This document shows, piece after piece, positions 24,708 to 36,879 of a stretch of DNA of 64,000 nucleotides. This stretch comes from Anoplolepis gracilipes (lineage: Eukaryota > Arthropoda > Insecta > Hymenoptera > Formicidae). The translations under genes and the position numbers were made by a program. The notes below the pieces were generated by a model. That model had not been told where the DNA came from. It ran no database searches and saw only the letters and a list, made by a program, of their open reading frames with translations. The DNA lies in contig NC_132973.1 of assembly GCF_047496725.1 (NCBI RefSeq), positions 10,178,233 to 10,242,232 of the forward strand, read 5' to 3'. How positions within the stretch are numbered: position 1 is the first letter of the stretch; every line of letters starts with the position of its first letter.

Positions 24708-25852
24708 TTAACAGATATAAATATATTTGTTAAAAAAAGATAAATTCATTATGTCAATTATCATATCATTTTGTATTATAGCGTGCATTTTAAATAAATG
24801 TGTGATCCTTTTTATATGTATAAATGTATATATAGTCTATTTTATAAATAAAACCACATTATATATTCGGAAGTAAGATCTTTGCATAAGTTTTGCATAA
24901 ATTATGTAATCCCAATAGCGCGCGAAGAATACAAACGTAAACTCTAGGCCGCGTTTGCGCCTTGCGGGAAGTTTGCACTGCACTCGAACGGAGTTTCCTG
25001 TGAGCGATTATTACAAAGCGTGGAACGCGTGGAATATTAATTGACATCAAAATAGCGGATTCGCTCGATTTAGTATCGACGTGAAATTTCACGCTCGCGC
25101 GACTCTCGCGTACAAACTCTCCGGTTCGTCGCCGGCTTCCGACGCTGCAGCTTTCGAAACTAACGACGTTAATGGACGTTAAATGTAATGGAGGGCTAAT
25201 TATATAACGACGTGTACCGGGTTGTATTTTTCCTCTCGTTGTAACGCAGTCCGCGTGCGGTTATACCGTTGTGCCATAAACTCGTGACATAATGGCATAC
25301 TATGTTCGAGCTAAACGTTGCGGCGAATAACGTCTCGCACCTGCGTTACACACTGGGAGAAAAAAATAATTTCTGATTATTATAATTTATACTTCATTTT
25401 TGGCGACAACTATATTTACGAATATTATGCATAATGTATCATTATCAACATCATAGTATAATACTATATAAAAATAGGAACCTCAACTAGTAATTTTTTT
25501 GATACCACGCTCGGGGCAACCGACCCCGACGCACCATGCGACACGCTCTCTCTTTTTTTCTCCTTTTTATTTTGGTTGTTTACTCTTAACGAGCCTCGTA
25601 ATTTTGATTTAACCTTGCCGCCGCCGCATGCGCAACCGCAACTTTTCTGTTGCCCGCATTTTACTCGAATCGCAACGTCAATAATGCCACGCGCTCTTGG
25701 AAGGCTTCCAAACTCGCTCGGCGCTCTCCGCATATCGCTCCAGGTTAATTCCAATTTATAGTTTACCACGCAAAACCATATAAATATATATGCGAGTTCT
25801 TGAGCATCCTTGGCTTGGACAGGTCTTTTCTGACAAAATTTGTTTATCGGAG

Positions 25853-25880
25853 AAAAAAAAAAAAAAAAAAAAAAAAAAAA
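25853..25880. repeat. Poly-A run (28 A)
   Basis: The longest homopolymer in the window, following TCGGAG. No retroelement body or target duplication was recognised around it. A reverse-strand frame reads it as poly-Phe. Confidence 0.95.
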
Positions 25881-26637
25881 CGCAGGTGTCGCGTTCACGC
25901 TTGCTCAACGACTTCCTCTCACGATTGTTGATTGATCAATTATCTCTTTTTCATCACAGCTGGAACAATGGCAATGATGTCATTGTGATCGACTAACGAT
26001 GATATACGAGGTCAGTGTGTCGTTATTAGCCCAACCGCGCGTTGCAGTAACCCGTACTCATTGGATATCAACGTCAGTGTCATCTAGGTCGACTCGTCTT
26101 CGATCTAACGCTTCTTTGTAATCCAAATATCAATAAAAATGCAGTTATTGTAACAAGCATCCATCTTTTATCCCGTATCCTCGTTTATTGACACGTGGCA
26201 AATCCATTCGCCGTGCACTGTCATTCACGTAATGCCATTCTATAAACGTCGGGTGCTACGTGCACCGACATTGTTTAATAAGAGATGAGCTTTCCGCACG
26301 ATGAGACTCTTTCAATTTTGATCAGAGCGGGCGTTGTACGATGATGCCATAAAAACGGCAATCGATGAGAGGAAGAAATGCATTATTTAAAAGATAAATC
26401 AATAGGATCGTTTACCGTTCGTGGAAATATAATATTGTATCAAATATATTGAAATAAAATCTTTTTAAATATTAAATATAAAGCACGTAAACAATTTATC
26501 CATTGACTTTATGTATATATCTTTCCATCATAAAACCTTCATATCAGACAGATAATAATTAATGAATATTCATATATTGTTGCAATAATCTATTAGGATT
26601 ATACGCGATATTATATATCAGTTATCTGCAATCAATT

Positions 26638-27496
26638 TACTCAAAACAATATTTTGCTAACGTAGATAGATTTCTAGATGACTCAATTAAAATTTATCGC
26701 TACTTTTTGTATCTGTTAGAACATTGTTTGTCACGTATAGAATTTATAGCAGCAATATTCTAGCAACTTCTAAAAAAATTTAGATCCCATTGCCAAATAT
26801 TAATCACAAATATAATTGTCTTTGACAATAGGCCTTAAAGATAGGCATCGCAGAAAAATTTTTTGTCTAAATTAGGGTAAACTCGGATAAGATGGCTATA
26901 GTTTTTTAAAATGCAAAAAACATACTTTTATTTTTGTTAATTTTTAATAGTGTTTGGCATATTATTTTCACTGAAGCTTAAATTACGTAATATTATTGAA
27001 ATTAAAATGAAAATATTTAATAGAAATTTTAGATTATCAAAATAGTACGACATAAGCATTGGCCATTTTACCCAACTTTTAAGGAAAAGATGGCCCTAGT
27101 GACGGAAAGATGGTCACAATATATTTATAAAAAAATAGTGAAAAAACGAAAATAAAAATTATAGGTCATATAACAATTTACATATCTTTATAATATGTCT
27201 AACGTCTATTACGATAGCTTAACTGTAATTTATTCGACGTTATAACAGTTTTTAGTGGACAAATGAAAAACTTTGCAGGTAGTCAAAAGTATTGAAAAAA
27301 TTACAGCCTATGGCCATATCATACCCTAGTTTATCCTACACTAATAGTACAGATATAAATTCTGTCTCTGTGATTTAAATTGATCAAGTGCAAAATGTAT
27401 GCAGTATCACAGTATTTGCTAATAATTTATCTGTTTCAGTTAATTTTCTACACCTAGAAAATTTTTGTTCAAGTTGCAAAATCATTTTTTTGAGTG
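26638..27496 (+). mobile_element. CACTCAA-type MITE, copy A, interrupted by a second MITE
   Basis: The element runs from (C)ACTCAA at 26638 to TTGAGTG at 27496. The ends are imperfect inverted repeats of about 40 bp, both leading into TCTAGATG-type sequence. It matches the reverse complement of 52557-52924 along its whole length, except that 462 bp plus a TA are inserted at 26873-27338. The interrupted copy is therefore older than its insert. No clear target duplication is visible, so I do not assign a superfamily. Confidence 0.85.
26875..27336 (+). mobile_element. TA-flanked MITE family (GGGTAAACT ends), copy 1, internally deleted
   Basis: Flanked by TA at 26873-26874 and 27337-27338. Left end GGGTAAACTCGGATAAGATGG; the right end reverse-complements to GGATAAACTAGGGTATGATA. 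TA duplication and such ends fit a Tc1/mariner-type non-autonomous element. Compared with the copies at 41.9 and 45.6 kb, about 130 bp are missing between the CAAAAGTA and TTGAAAAAATTACAG segments. The insertion is proved by the uninterrupted relative at 52557-52924. Confidence 0.88.
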
Positions 27497-28180
27497 TTAT
27501 CTTTTCGTATACTAGATATCAAAATTCGAGATTATATTTCATGAAAATTTCTAATTTATCTCGTGAAAATCTCACCTGTGAAATTGTGGGACTTGCGTAA
27601 TGCGTTTCGTAATTGCGCCTGAAATAATCCTTATTACCGTGGTTGTAGATAAGTGCTACCTCTTCCTCGACTAATACACGTAATGCTGTCGATAACGGTA
27701 GCTATCGTCAGGAAGATGGGGTACGGTGCCGCGCTGGTGTGATGGAGGTTATCAGCGATATTACACTCACGCTGCCTTGGCATCTCCACCATAGTAGCTC
27801 GTTCATCGTGCGCCCTCGATAATGGACGGGCAATACGACGCATAGTATGCGTCGCAGTGCATAATTTACGCGCAAGCCACGACGATACTCGGTTAGATGC
27901 CTTTCTACAGGTCAGGCATACTCGTGGACAACCCTTCAGGAATTTCTAATCGGTTACCGCTACGCGATACACCCGGCGTGAATTCGCAGGCATTCGATCT
28001 CTATCGCGCTTCCTAGTCATTAATGCGGTATCCAAATACCAAAATACTATTCGTAAATTGTTTGACGCTCGATTGGAATTCAACAGGGCTCGTAAGGTTT
28101 CAATTTTTCCAATCGTTTACGTTTTCAAAAACAATCATTCTTCTCTACATTAGAGAATATAGCTTTTCGGGCCTCGCAAA
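27497..28180. other. Non-coding CpG-containing stretch
   Basis: Contains the short near-palindrome CGACGCATA-g-TATGCGTCG at 27836-27854. No gene or repeat was recognised otherwise. The reverse frame at 27634-27843 has no known motif. Confidence 0.5.
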
Positions 28181-28695
28181 CACAGAAAAAATATTCTTGT
28201 TTTGAAAATATCTTCGGTCTCGATATAAATCTTGAAATAAAATTATTTAGCGTTAAACAAATTGCTTGTTTCGAAAACATTTAATAAAGTTTTACCAAAA
28301 AATATTATATTTTTTATTATTTAAGAATAATAAGTTTCATAAATAGAAACAAAATTTGGATGGATAAATAGTATTTAAATCAATAAATTATTATAATAAA
28401 ATTAGGATAATAATATTATATTCTTGAGATTAGATTATTATAATATTAAAATAAAATTGAAATTTGAGATTATCAAATCTTTCTAAGAAGATTATACAAT
28501 ATATTGATGCTTGTGAAACAATATACTCATATAATCTTCTTAGAAACTTGATAATGTTAAATTTCAACAACAATAATTATGTCATTTTAATATTATAACA
28601 ATTATCTCAAGAACATTATTATTTTAATTTTATTATAATTATCTCTCTATTTATATAAATTTTAATTTGATACTAATTTTTTTATGTATTTGTCT
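28181..28695. mobile_element. Diverged CACAG-type MITE containing a 250-nt foldback
   Basis: The left edge CACAGAAAAAATATTC matches the ends of the MITEs at 31464 and 39707. The interior 28386-28641 is an imperfect palindrome with arms of about 110-120 bp around a 13-nt loop near 28507-28520. It shares segments such as TTCTAAGAAGATTATA with those MITEs. The right edge is degenerate and its coordinate is approximate. Confidence 0.6.
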
Positions 28696-28824
28696 GTTTG
28701 TTCTTCAAGTTGTAAATTTTAACACGAAATTAAAACAAGGCAATTGCCTATACGTAAACATTCAAATTTGTCAAACTCCAATTTGTCTTTCGATATTTCG
28801 CGATTTTCTGACAAACATCTTACT

Positions 28825-29018
28825 GCGCTGAAAAAAAAAATAATATTGAATCAACAACATCATCGTAGTTGAAATTTATTTTATTAATTCAACAACATTA
28901 TTACTCAAATTAATATGCCACGTATTGATTTGATTAATAATATTGTTGAATTAATAAAATAAATTTCAACTACGATGATGTTGTTGATTCAACATTATTA
29001 TGTTTTTTTCACCGTGCG
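28825..29018. repeat. Long foldback element, about 75-bp arms
   Basis: The arms at about 28826-28903 and 28935-29015 are almost exact reverse complements, including the word ATCATCGTAGTTGAAATTTA and its complement, around a 30-nt centre that holds ATGCCACG. The outer edges are CTGAAAAAAA and TTTTTTTCACCG. It would form one long hairpin RNA if transcribed. It is a foldback MITE without a recognised superfamily. Confidence 0.9.
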
Positions 29019-31340
29019 TGTTAAATAAATATAAAATTAAGATAGAAAATAAAAGGCATAATCAGACGCTAGCTTCTACAGATTATGTCCTTTCGTGAGG
29101 TAGAGATAGAGATTGAATAGGTTGTGTAAGATTCCTCGGAGAGTCCTGAGAGCAGGATTTGGCACGAATAGATGTTATCACACTCACGCAACTCGCGTTT
29201 CGGATTCAAGATTCGAGAGTTTCGGTCGCAATGCCGATTTACAGATTATAGGAGCAAGTTCTGGTCCTTCCTCCAGAACCTAATGTCGCGTCCGTGTAGT
29301 AGATGTCCCCGTTCGGAGATCTGCTCGTTTAACTCACCGGGATCCGGTTGGCCCGAGCAATTCGACATGACACTCACGAGAGCTACGCCTCCCCGGGGAC
29401 GGTGAACCAAATCAACGGCGATGTGCAAGACCGATATCCGGTGACCCGCGTGCGTGGAACGTCGACCATCCGAATAACTATACGCGCGTGGATACGCGCA
29501 TTAACGGTGCACCGGCAATTAAGGTAATGGCCGGATAATCGTCGCGCTCGATTGCATGAGGAATTTTTTAGAGTATTCGAACCGTATTACGCGACGTCGC
29601 GTCGCGTTCACGTTATACGGAAGATCCCGGCTTTATCCCTATTTTAATCCGGCTACGGTCGATCTTTAATTTTAATTGCAGGCTCATCGTTACGAATTTA
29701 TAGGCGATTGGATTATTATTGCGTTATCACGCACACACACACGTGTCTGCGCGCGCGCGCGCGCGACATGAAATGTAATACGCGCGTCTTAATCGAGTTA
29801 CGTGCGATGATATATCATATCGGTGACACGATCGTGGTTATTTTACAGTTCTGCATAGATTGATACCGCGATAACGGTAGAATTATTGATGCCTGCTAAT
29901 GTAAATGCGGATTCGCGTTGCACACGTGCGGTGTGCATCTAGATCGAGTTACCGAGGATGTATAATATTGCAGATGCACGTGCATTAATAGGACCAACAA
30001 TTAGCTTAATCGGTCTTTATGGCTGTACCGCAGGGAGGTTTCTTAATTGCCTGACGATATTACAAAAAAATGTGGCGTTTCGTGAAATTACAGCCATCAT
30101 CATTATCTCGATTACGTGATCTTAATACATGAAAACGTCACCCATTTATGCGACGGTATAAACGTTAAAACGATAAAAAATGCAATTATCTTGTGATAAT
30201 TGATTACTCTCTTGATTAATCTTCTGTGTTATTGCCATTCTCGTATCGTGCATTAATCTAAATAAACTGATATTAATCAGTCGAAACACCGATGTAGTTA
30301 ACCGTTGCGTGTAGTAATCGAAATGTTACGTTGAGTAATTAGCGGCAAAGCTCAGGTATAATCAAGCGTCGTCCGCGAACAAAGCGGCGATGCATAAATA
30401 CGCGAACGGAATCATTGCAAGCACGTCGACGTAAATATTTATGTGCGTATCCATTATATACATATATGTATATGCATATACATATGTATATGTTTAGCTA
30501 ACTTTCATAAAACATTACCGGTACACGGTTTTATTAACGTTTTTAAGTGCGTTGATAAAATCAAAAATTAATGTAATAACATTGCGCAAGTTCGTTGCAT
30601 CTTGCATATATATATATAGGAAAAAATCTCGTTAAGATTAACTGCGAACGCGACCGTTCATCTCGATATTCGGGAGAGATATGTCGCGTACCATCGCGGA
30701 CATTAGTCGACGCGAAATTACGATGCCTAAATACGTTCAACTTTTTATTCGCGCGCTGATATTTGGCGAATTCGCACATACGAATTATGCGTAAATTCCG
30801 CATCGTGATTTTTAATTGGATTTACCCCGATGTAACAAGGTAATGTAGCGCGCCCCCAATTCTTTATTATCCTGCCCTACGTTAACGCGTTTTTCCAATC
30901 GAGGCTTCACCGCGGCAATTTGCGTCACTCGAAACGACAATTTGCGCGCGCGAGGCTGGCAACTGATTAGTCGCTTTCGCATTGATTACCGGTCGTAAAC
31001 GGACCATACGAAATTTCGATCACGTAGACGCGCATCTGTATGCAACCGGCCGGTTCGCACATACGCGCATTAGCGGGGCCCACCTCGGAGAATTCTAGAT
31101 GATACACGACGTGTAAATGTCACGACAATGAATCCTTGACCAAAATCGAGGGCAATTAAGTCGAATAATTGACGTTCTACTCACTGCATGCTGGATGCTG
31201 TGGAGCTCGCCGGGACGTCCTTCAAGATCCTTGCGTGAAATGCAACACCTCATTCCATTGAACTGCAAGAGAGAAAAGGGAAAATTAGCGTAAGGTGTGA
31301 TGTACAATGTACAGCGAAATTGACATTAAATGGAGATATG
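29019..31340. promoter_or_regulatory. Transposon-poor CpG-containing tract, candidate regulatory (weak)
   Basis: About 2.3 kb without recognised transposon ends. It is rich in CG dinucleotides and in homeodomain-type words (TAATTA, TTTATGGC, ATTAATC), for example 29880-30060 with a GCACACGTGCGGTGTGC near-palindrome. It contains an alternating (CA)n-(GC)n tract at 29731-29765 and a TA-rich palindromic tract near 30460-30495. No open frame in it has a recognised domain. Confidence 0.3.
29731..29765. repeat. Alternating CA/GC purine-pyrimidine tract
   Basis: (CA)n at 29731-29742, a short ACGTGTCT linker, then (GC)n at 29749-29765. Long alternating CG is the sequence most prone to adopt left-handed Z-DNA under supercoiling. 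Confidence 0.9.
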
Positions 31341-32665
31341 CAGAGTTGGAAAAGTTACTTTATAAAAATAACTCGTTACCGTTACCGTTAAACGATTTGT
31401 TACAATTTCCGTTACTTTTTTTTTTATATAAAATACAAACTTTACATAAAAATTTTTTTAATGCACAGGAAAAAAATAAGTGTCAAATTAAAAAACTTAT
31501 ATACTCATATAAACGCGTTCATTGTTTCATATATACGCAACAATTTATAATCTTCTTGGAAGAATTAAAAAATCTTAAATTTTAACAATATTATAATGTT
31601 ATTTCAATATTACAATTGTCATTTCAAGAATAAAATAATTATTTCAACTCTAAGAAAATTATAATCTTCGATTTGAACATGTGTTATTTTCTATCCAACA
31701 TTTTTTCCTCTCCATTCAAGAAAATTATTCATAAAATAACAAGAATATATTTTTCTTAGTTGAACTATATAAAATGTCTTCATCCAAGCAAATTTTTTTT
31801 ATTTAACGCAATATAATCTCATTTACATTTTGAAACTAAAGATAATTGTCAAAATAAGAATTTTCTTTTTTTCTGTGTACAAGATCAAATTTTTACTAAA
31901 AATTTTTGAACATTATTTTACAGTAAAGTAATCAAAATAATATAATTTTTTGATAGTGATCTCACTATTGATATAAAGTGTGTAATAATTTTGATAATAA
32001 TAAATTATTTTAAATAAGAGAAACTTTTGAAAAAAGAAGTGTAAACAAGCTTTCTTAAACACTTTTAGATTCTGTAAATGTAAATAAAATAATTTTCTTA
32101 TTGTTAGTTTACTTTCAATAGACTAGTAAATATATGGTAAAATCGCTTTCTTCGCATCTTTTCAATTTTTTTTATTTTAAAATTCTAACACGATACGATA
32201 ATTTTCATCGAATTCTTGACTAATCATTGAATTATCTGTCTACTTAAATATTTTTTTACAAAGTAGACAGATACTAGAAAAAGATGCCAGCAGTTTCCAA
32301 ATATGTGATACTGCGTTTCAATACTCTTATCAATCTTAAGTTCCATTTCACGCATATATGTACACGTATCTATAGTATATAAAATGCGCGCATAAGCATG
32401 AAACGAAAAATATCTATGTTTCTTTATTTGAAAATTACATTCGAAAAAAGTATAGTATATTTGAAAAAAATCCTACACTGTACAGAAAGGTCAAAAGACA
32501 TCTTAAAGATATTTAAAAGATAATAAGACGTCTTTAAGTTGTCTTTTAAGCATTTTTTAAAGATATGTGCCGTCTAAAAGTAACTCTTAATTTCGTTATT
32601 CGTTATCGAAAAATGTAACAAAGTTACTTTTTCCGTTACAAGTAACGTGTTACTTCCCAACCCTG
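31341..32665. mobile_element. hAT-like non-autonomous element 1 (with nested MITE)
   Basis: Left end CAGAGTTGGAAAAGTTAC, right end reverse-complementing to CAGGGTTGGGAAGTAAC. An 8-bp target duplication is visible: GAGATATG at 31333-31340 and GAGATATC at 32666-32673, differing at the last base. CAG-starting ends and 8-bp duplications are typical of hAT. The subterminal regions are dense in GTAAC/GTTAC words. The 1.3-kb body encodes nothing recognisable and carries a CACAG-type MITE at 31464-31877. A small hairpin lies at 32233-32273 (TATCTGTCTACTT arms). Confidence 0.8.
31464..31877 (+). mobile_element. CACAG-type MITE, copy nested in hAT-like element
   Basis: Starts CACAGGAAAAAAATAAG and ends TTTTTTTCTGTG, an inverted pair. 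It is nearly the same sequence, in the same orientation, as 39707-40115, with a few small indels. TA follows on the right; TG precedes on the left and could be a mutated TA. It inserted after the hAT-like element was in place. Confidence 0.85.
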
Positions 32666-32673
32666 GAGATATC

Positions 32674-33599
32674 TCTGATCGAATTATAATATTAATATTC
32701 GCAAACATCAAAAGGAATTGCGGAAGGATAAAGTGTAAATCTATTTTATATATGTTGGTTCTTAATTCGCTCTCTGGGGAGGAAGGGAGAACGATCTTTC
32801 GACTGATATAAATCAACGTCGCTCGTATGTAGTAACTTTCAAGTATCCTTCCGAGTAAAAATTATTGGCAGGCGAAAGCTGCGTGTATCGCATTTGCGCC
32901 GATGTGGTTGTACGAGAACCGTTCGATATATCTTGCTGTTAAACTAGGATATCTTACAGGATGACGTGGCTGACGTGACTCTCATCGAGTCGAGTCGTCT
33001 AGGGAACTGTTATACGCCATATTTACGACAACCAACTCAACAGAATTTTTTATATTCTCTCTCAATATTACAGAGAGCGAGAATAAAAAAAATTGCTTAA
33101 TTATTTCCTGAGATCAGATTTTTTTCTATACATTAATTGCTATTTTTACTACGACAAATATTATTATTCGTTTTAGTCAATAAAGTACTTAATACTTTTA
33201 ATAATAAAGTGTAATAATGGCGCGTATAATAATGGATCATGAAAACAGCTGCGCAGCGTACTTAATAGCGACTACGCGTTAAGCCGAAAACACCATCTTC
33301 AACAGCACCCATCTAGCTCCTATAAACCTCTAACCTCTGCCATTGTTGACGGAGAAGCGTAAACTTACTCCGGAGCTTTGATGGACTACTTTTAGAGAGT
33401 GTGGGCTGAGTAGCCACGGTGCTCACAGTGTGTTAAGTAGGGTGGACTGAAAGATAATGGGGATTATCCGTGTATCATAATCATCATTAACTTCACGAAT
33501 TTGCGCATGTGATTACACATGTATGTATAAAGTAAGTCTTACATTTTGGTACTTTTAGCATGAGATATATATATTTTTTTTTTTAATGTATGTGAAGCT
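32674..33599. other. Non-coding stretch, nothing recognised
   Basis: A CpG-containing patch at 32.82-33.01 kb and AT-rich sequence beyond. No gene, RNA or transposon end was seen. Confidence 0.5.
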
Positions 33600-34710
33600 G
33601 ACGTCTCAGTTTGTAGAAACTTATTAATTGTTTAGAGTTCTGGATTTATTTTTAACCCTTTTACTTCGTACTGTTGTTTTTGGCACCATCTAACTGTACA
33701 AATGGGTCAGGATATTTTTGATAAGTTTATTAATATGTAAAAGTGTTTTAAAAAGATCTGAAAAAAATTATATATCTTCTTTGAGTATTCTGAATAAAGA
33801 CTAAAGTAATAAATTTGAAAAATAATTCATTTAAATGTATTATTTTTATGATTATTCGTTTTCAAGAAATTGACGTTGAAAAATCATGGACAAAAATAAC
33901 CCACCAGTACGGAATAAGTGTATATAATTCCTTAATAATTCTTGAAATTCTTGATAGATTAAATAAATAGTTTGTCCATTAAACAAAAACAAAAAATGGT
34001 TCGGGACAAACTGAGACGTCAAGTTTACGCTACGTCTCACTTTGTCCATCGCTGATTCTTTTAGTATTTTTTGGCAGATTTTAAGTAATTGAGAGTGTCA
34101 CAATAATTCTATACATAAAAATTATTAGAATATTTATTAAACAAATTAGATCGCCCAAAATGTTATCAAGGTAAAAAGCTACTCGTATTTTGATAGTTCT
34201 ATCAACTTTAAATGATTTCATGTTAAATCGAGATTTATTCCGTAATTAATTTTAATTTTTAGCGAAAGTTTTATGCGTAAAAATGATTGGAATATATGTA
34301 TTTATTAAACAAATTAAATCGCTGGAGATGTCAAACGTATAAATCCCGAGGTGAGACGCTAGTCGTATTTCGATGAGTCTATCTACTTTAAATGAGACTT
34401 TGTGTTATTCTGCAATCAATTTTAATTTCTAGCAAGAGTTCTCTGCGTATCAATTACTAGAATATTTATTAAACAAATTAAATTATCTGACACGCCGGAT
34501 GTATAACACGAAATCTCATTTCATAACATGAAAGTTCACTTAAAGTCGATAGTATTATTGAAATACGACCATTGTCTCACCTCGGTACTTTACAGCGTCT
34601 CGAGCGATTTGATTTGTTCAATTATAATAATACTCTAATCATTTTTACGGACAAAACTTTTTGTAAAACTATTGTAAAACTCTTAAGCGCTAATTTAACC
34701 TAACTCCTCA
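33600..34710. repeat. Composite repeat: inverted 15-bp ends plus tandem 160-170 bp units
   Basis: GACGTCTCAGTTTGT at 33600-33614 is matched by its exact complement at 34006-34020. To the right come two tandem units of about 161 and 170 bp starting near 34121 and 34282, and a partial third from 34452. Each begins with a GAATAT..TTTATTAAACAAATTA block. An inverted copy follows at about 34510-34700. A second locus at 36880-37195 carries the unit and the CTCAG end in reverse order. The transposon class is not clear. Confidence 0.7.
33652..33935. mobile_element. piggyBac-like MITE, second copy, inverted and diverged
   Basis: TTAA at 33652-33655 is followed by CCCTTTTACTTCGTACTG. The interior matches the reverse complement of 20160-20411. 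The right terminal repeat near 33905-33920 reads AGTACGGAATAAGTG. It is followed by about 11 extra bases before a TTAA at 33932-33935. The related locus at 36.9-37.2 kb lacks the insertion and shows a single TTAA there. Confidence 0.8.
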
Positions 34711-36879
34711 CACATAGGAATTAAATATGATATATCTAATTAATTATAAACCCACCAGTAGACCCGCTGCTTTTTTCTCATCTTTAATCTATTCATCTTT
34801 CTATCAAAGATCCTTTGATGATGGATGATCCATGCAACTGAATCAGTTAATTGTTTAATCAATTATCACTCACGAAAATCACGATACTTCAAATTCAACA
34901 GTACTTTTTTTGACACTAATGCACATTTATTTATTTAGATATCATTATGATATCTAATAATAGATGCCGAAAATCAAAATTTGTACGGATATTCATTTTA
35001 CGCGCGACGATGCACGTATATATTTTCGATCAAATATCAATTATCAATATATACTCACTCGTATAATTATAATAATCGCCTGATACTTTTATTCAGCACT
35101 TCCAGCGATATTTATGCGCGCTAATCTACTCGAGAGACATTTATCGTATTATTCAGTATCACTCGCGACATTAAAATCCACACATCTGCAATGTATTGTT
35201 GTCCGATATTTATTCTCGGCATTTTCGTAATTCGTATGTATGATGACCACTCTACAGTAAATGTAAAAATGCGCGTACATATTCGTAACGCTGTCATGAT
35301 CATTCAACGATTGGCATTTTGATATCTAGCAGAGACACAGTACGCGAGATTTATACAAATGGCTAAAGGAGATAGAGGCAACACTCGACAAAGCTTTGAC
35401 GGGATAACTTGAAACAAGCACACTCGTCTAGCACTGCAGACGCAATTTATTTGCATATAACACGATCTCGCGTCCGTCCTTTCCCTCAATTTCGAGACTC
35501 GTCTGCCGAGGCTCCATGTTTTTGTTCCAACAGAACGCTTCGCGATACACGTGTCTTTTGACGTATGTACGTTTATGTTGCGTATATTTTCGCGGCGAGA
35601 CAATTGCAGGAATAAAATCGTCACGACTCACGCAGCGATTGAATCTCGATCCTTGTCTTTCGATGTTGATACATTACAACGTTCGATATGGCGGTTATTA
35701 GATGACTAGAGCAAAAACTCGATTATACTACGGGGTTCGGACGTTACTCGTCAAGGCGTTCGTCGAAGAAGGAAACTTGATAAAATGTCTATTAAACGTG
35801 ATATCGATCACTATTATTCGCGAGGTTGTTAATCTCAATCTAATCACGACATCGATATTTTTTGCTTGACGATCTCCCGAAATATAACTCGCAACGGTTA
35901 CCACTCGACGACAAGCGACAAGCTTTTCAAGGACCAATCGTCACGGTTTCCGTTGTCATTCAGGACGAAGCATTTTAGTTCGCGCACTTTCATATTCATC
36001 CAATATCAAATATTGATTCCCTTAAATTCAACATTTCCATAACTAGTATCGTAATCAAAATAAATGTCTGATTTCTATTTTAGTGATGAGATTTTGCTCC
36101 CATTTTTTGTGCATACGCACGCACGTGACGGTTAATATCAAGTAAAATAATTAATACGCGATTAAAATATGCGAAGAAACGTGCAAAAAATTTCTGCAAA
36201 AATTCACATGCCTGTTAAACATATACAAAAAACTCGGTGTGAAACAATTATCCGTCTATCAATTCGGCAGTCGTTCGAAACTTACTATTTGTAATAACGC
36301 GGTAAATTATCTCAATGTTGCCTATAAATATCGAAAGATGTAAATTGCGATTGCGCAAACTAATAGACATACTAATATAATTGTTCGTTATTCAATGCGG
36401 TATTCCCGACATTTGTTTGCCGCGAAATTTTTCTCTTTCGACTGATAGACGCGAGAAACAGAGATCTTCATCCGGCAGTGATACCCCAGACACTGACCTC
36501 AGTAGCGCTGTAGCTGAAATCGTAATACACTTCTCGTTACACATGTACTTCTTTATATTCTTTGTTCCGCAACGAAATAACATAATAGTAATTTCTCTCT
36601 ACACGAAGAAAATATATAATATTTGTAATCGTGAAATATATTAACATACATACATGTATACACAAAAAATGATGCGTGATATTTTTATTCAATAATGTTA
36701 TATATATGAATATTGTATATGTTTTATGAAAGGCATCAAAATATTGCATTTATGCAAATATTTTGATGCACAAAAAAATACATAATTGTTAACAAACAAT
36801 AGAACGAATACGCAACTTATTATCTTTATAGTATATAAATGTGCACAATTAATTTATTATAGACGAGCAGAGACATAAG
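34711..36879. other. Non-coding stretch with one hairpin
   Basis: CpG-containing at 35.1-36.0 kb, where several short frames overlap on both strands without recognised domains. The hairpin at 36733-36769 is listed separately. No transposon ends were recognised. Confidence 0.5.
36733..36769. repeat. Hairpin with 17-18 bp arms and 2-nt loop
   Basis: GCATCAAAATATTGCAT pairs with ATGCAAATATTTTGATGC, with a single bulged A and a TT loop. Such a tight loop is more like a cruciform or foldback remnant than a pre-miRNA. Confidence 0.85.

Larger units (their letters stand above)
20412..26637. other. Non-coding stretch with scattered microsatellites
   Basis: Holds (CT)n at 21822-21849, a short (TA)n near 22853-22869, (TA)n at 24676-24705 and poly-A at 25853-25880. 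CpG-containing sections occur at 20.55-21.0 kb, 22.1-22.65 kb, 24.9-25.35 kb and 25.5-26.35 kb. No gene, RNA or transposon end was recognised. Confidence 0.55.
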
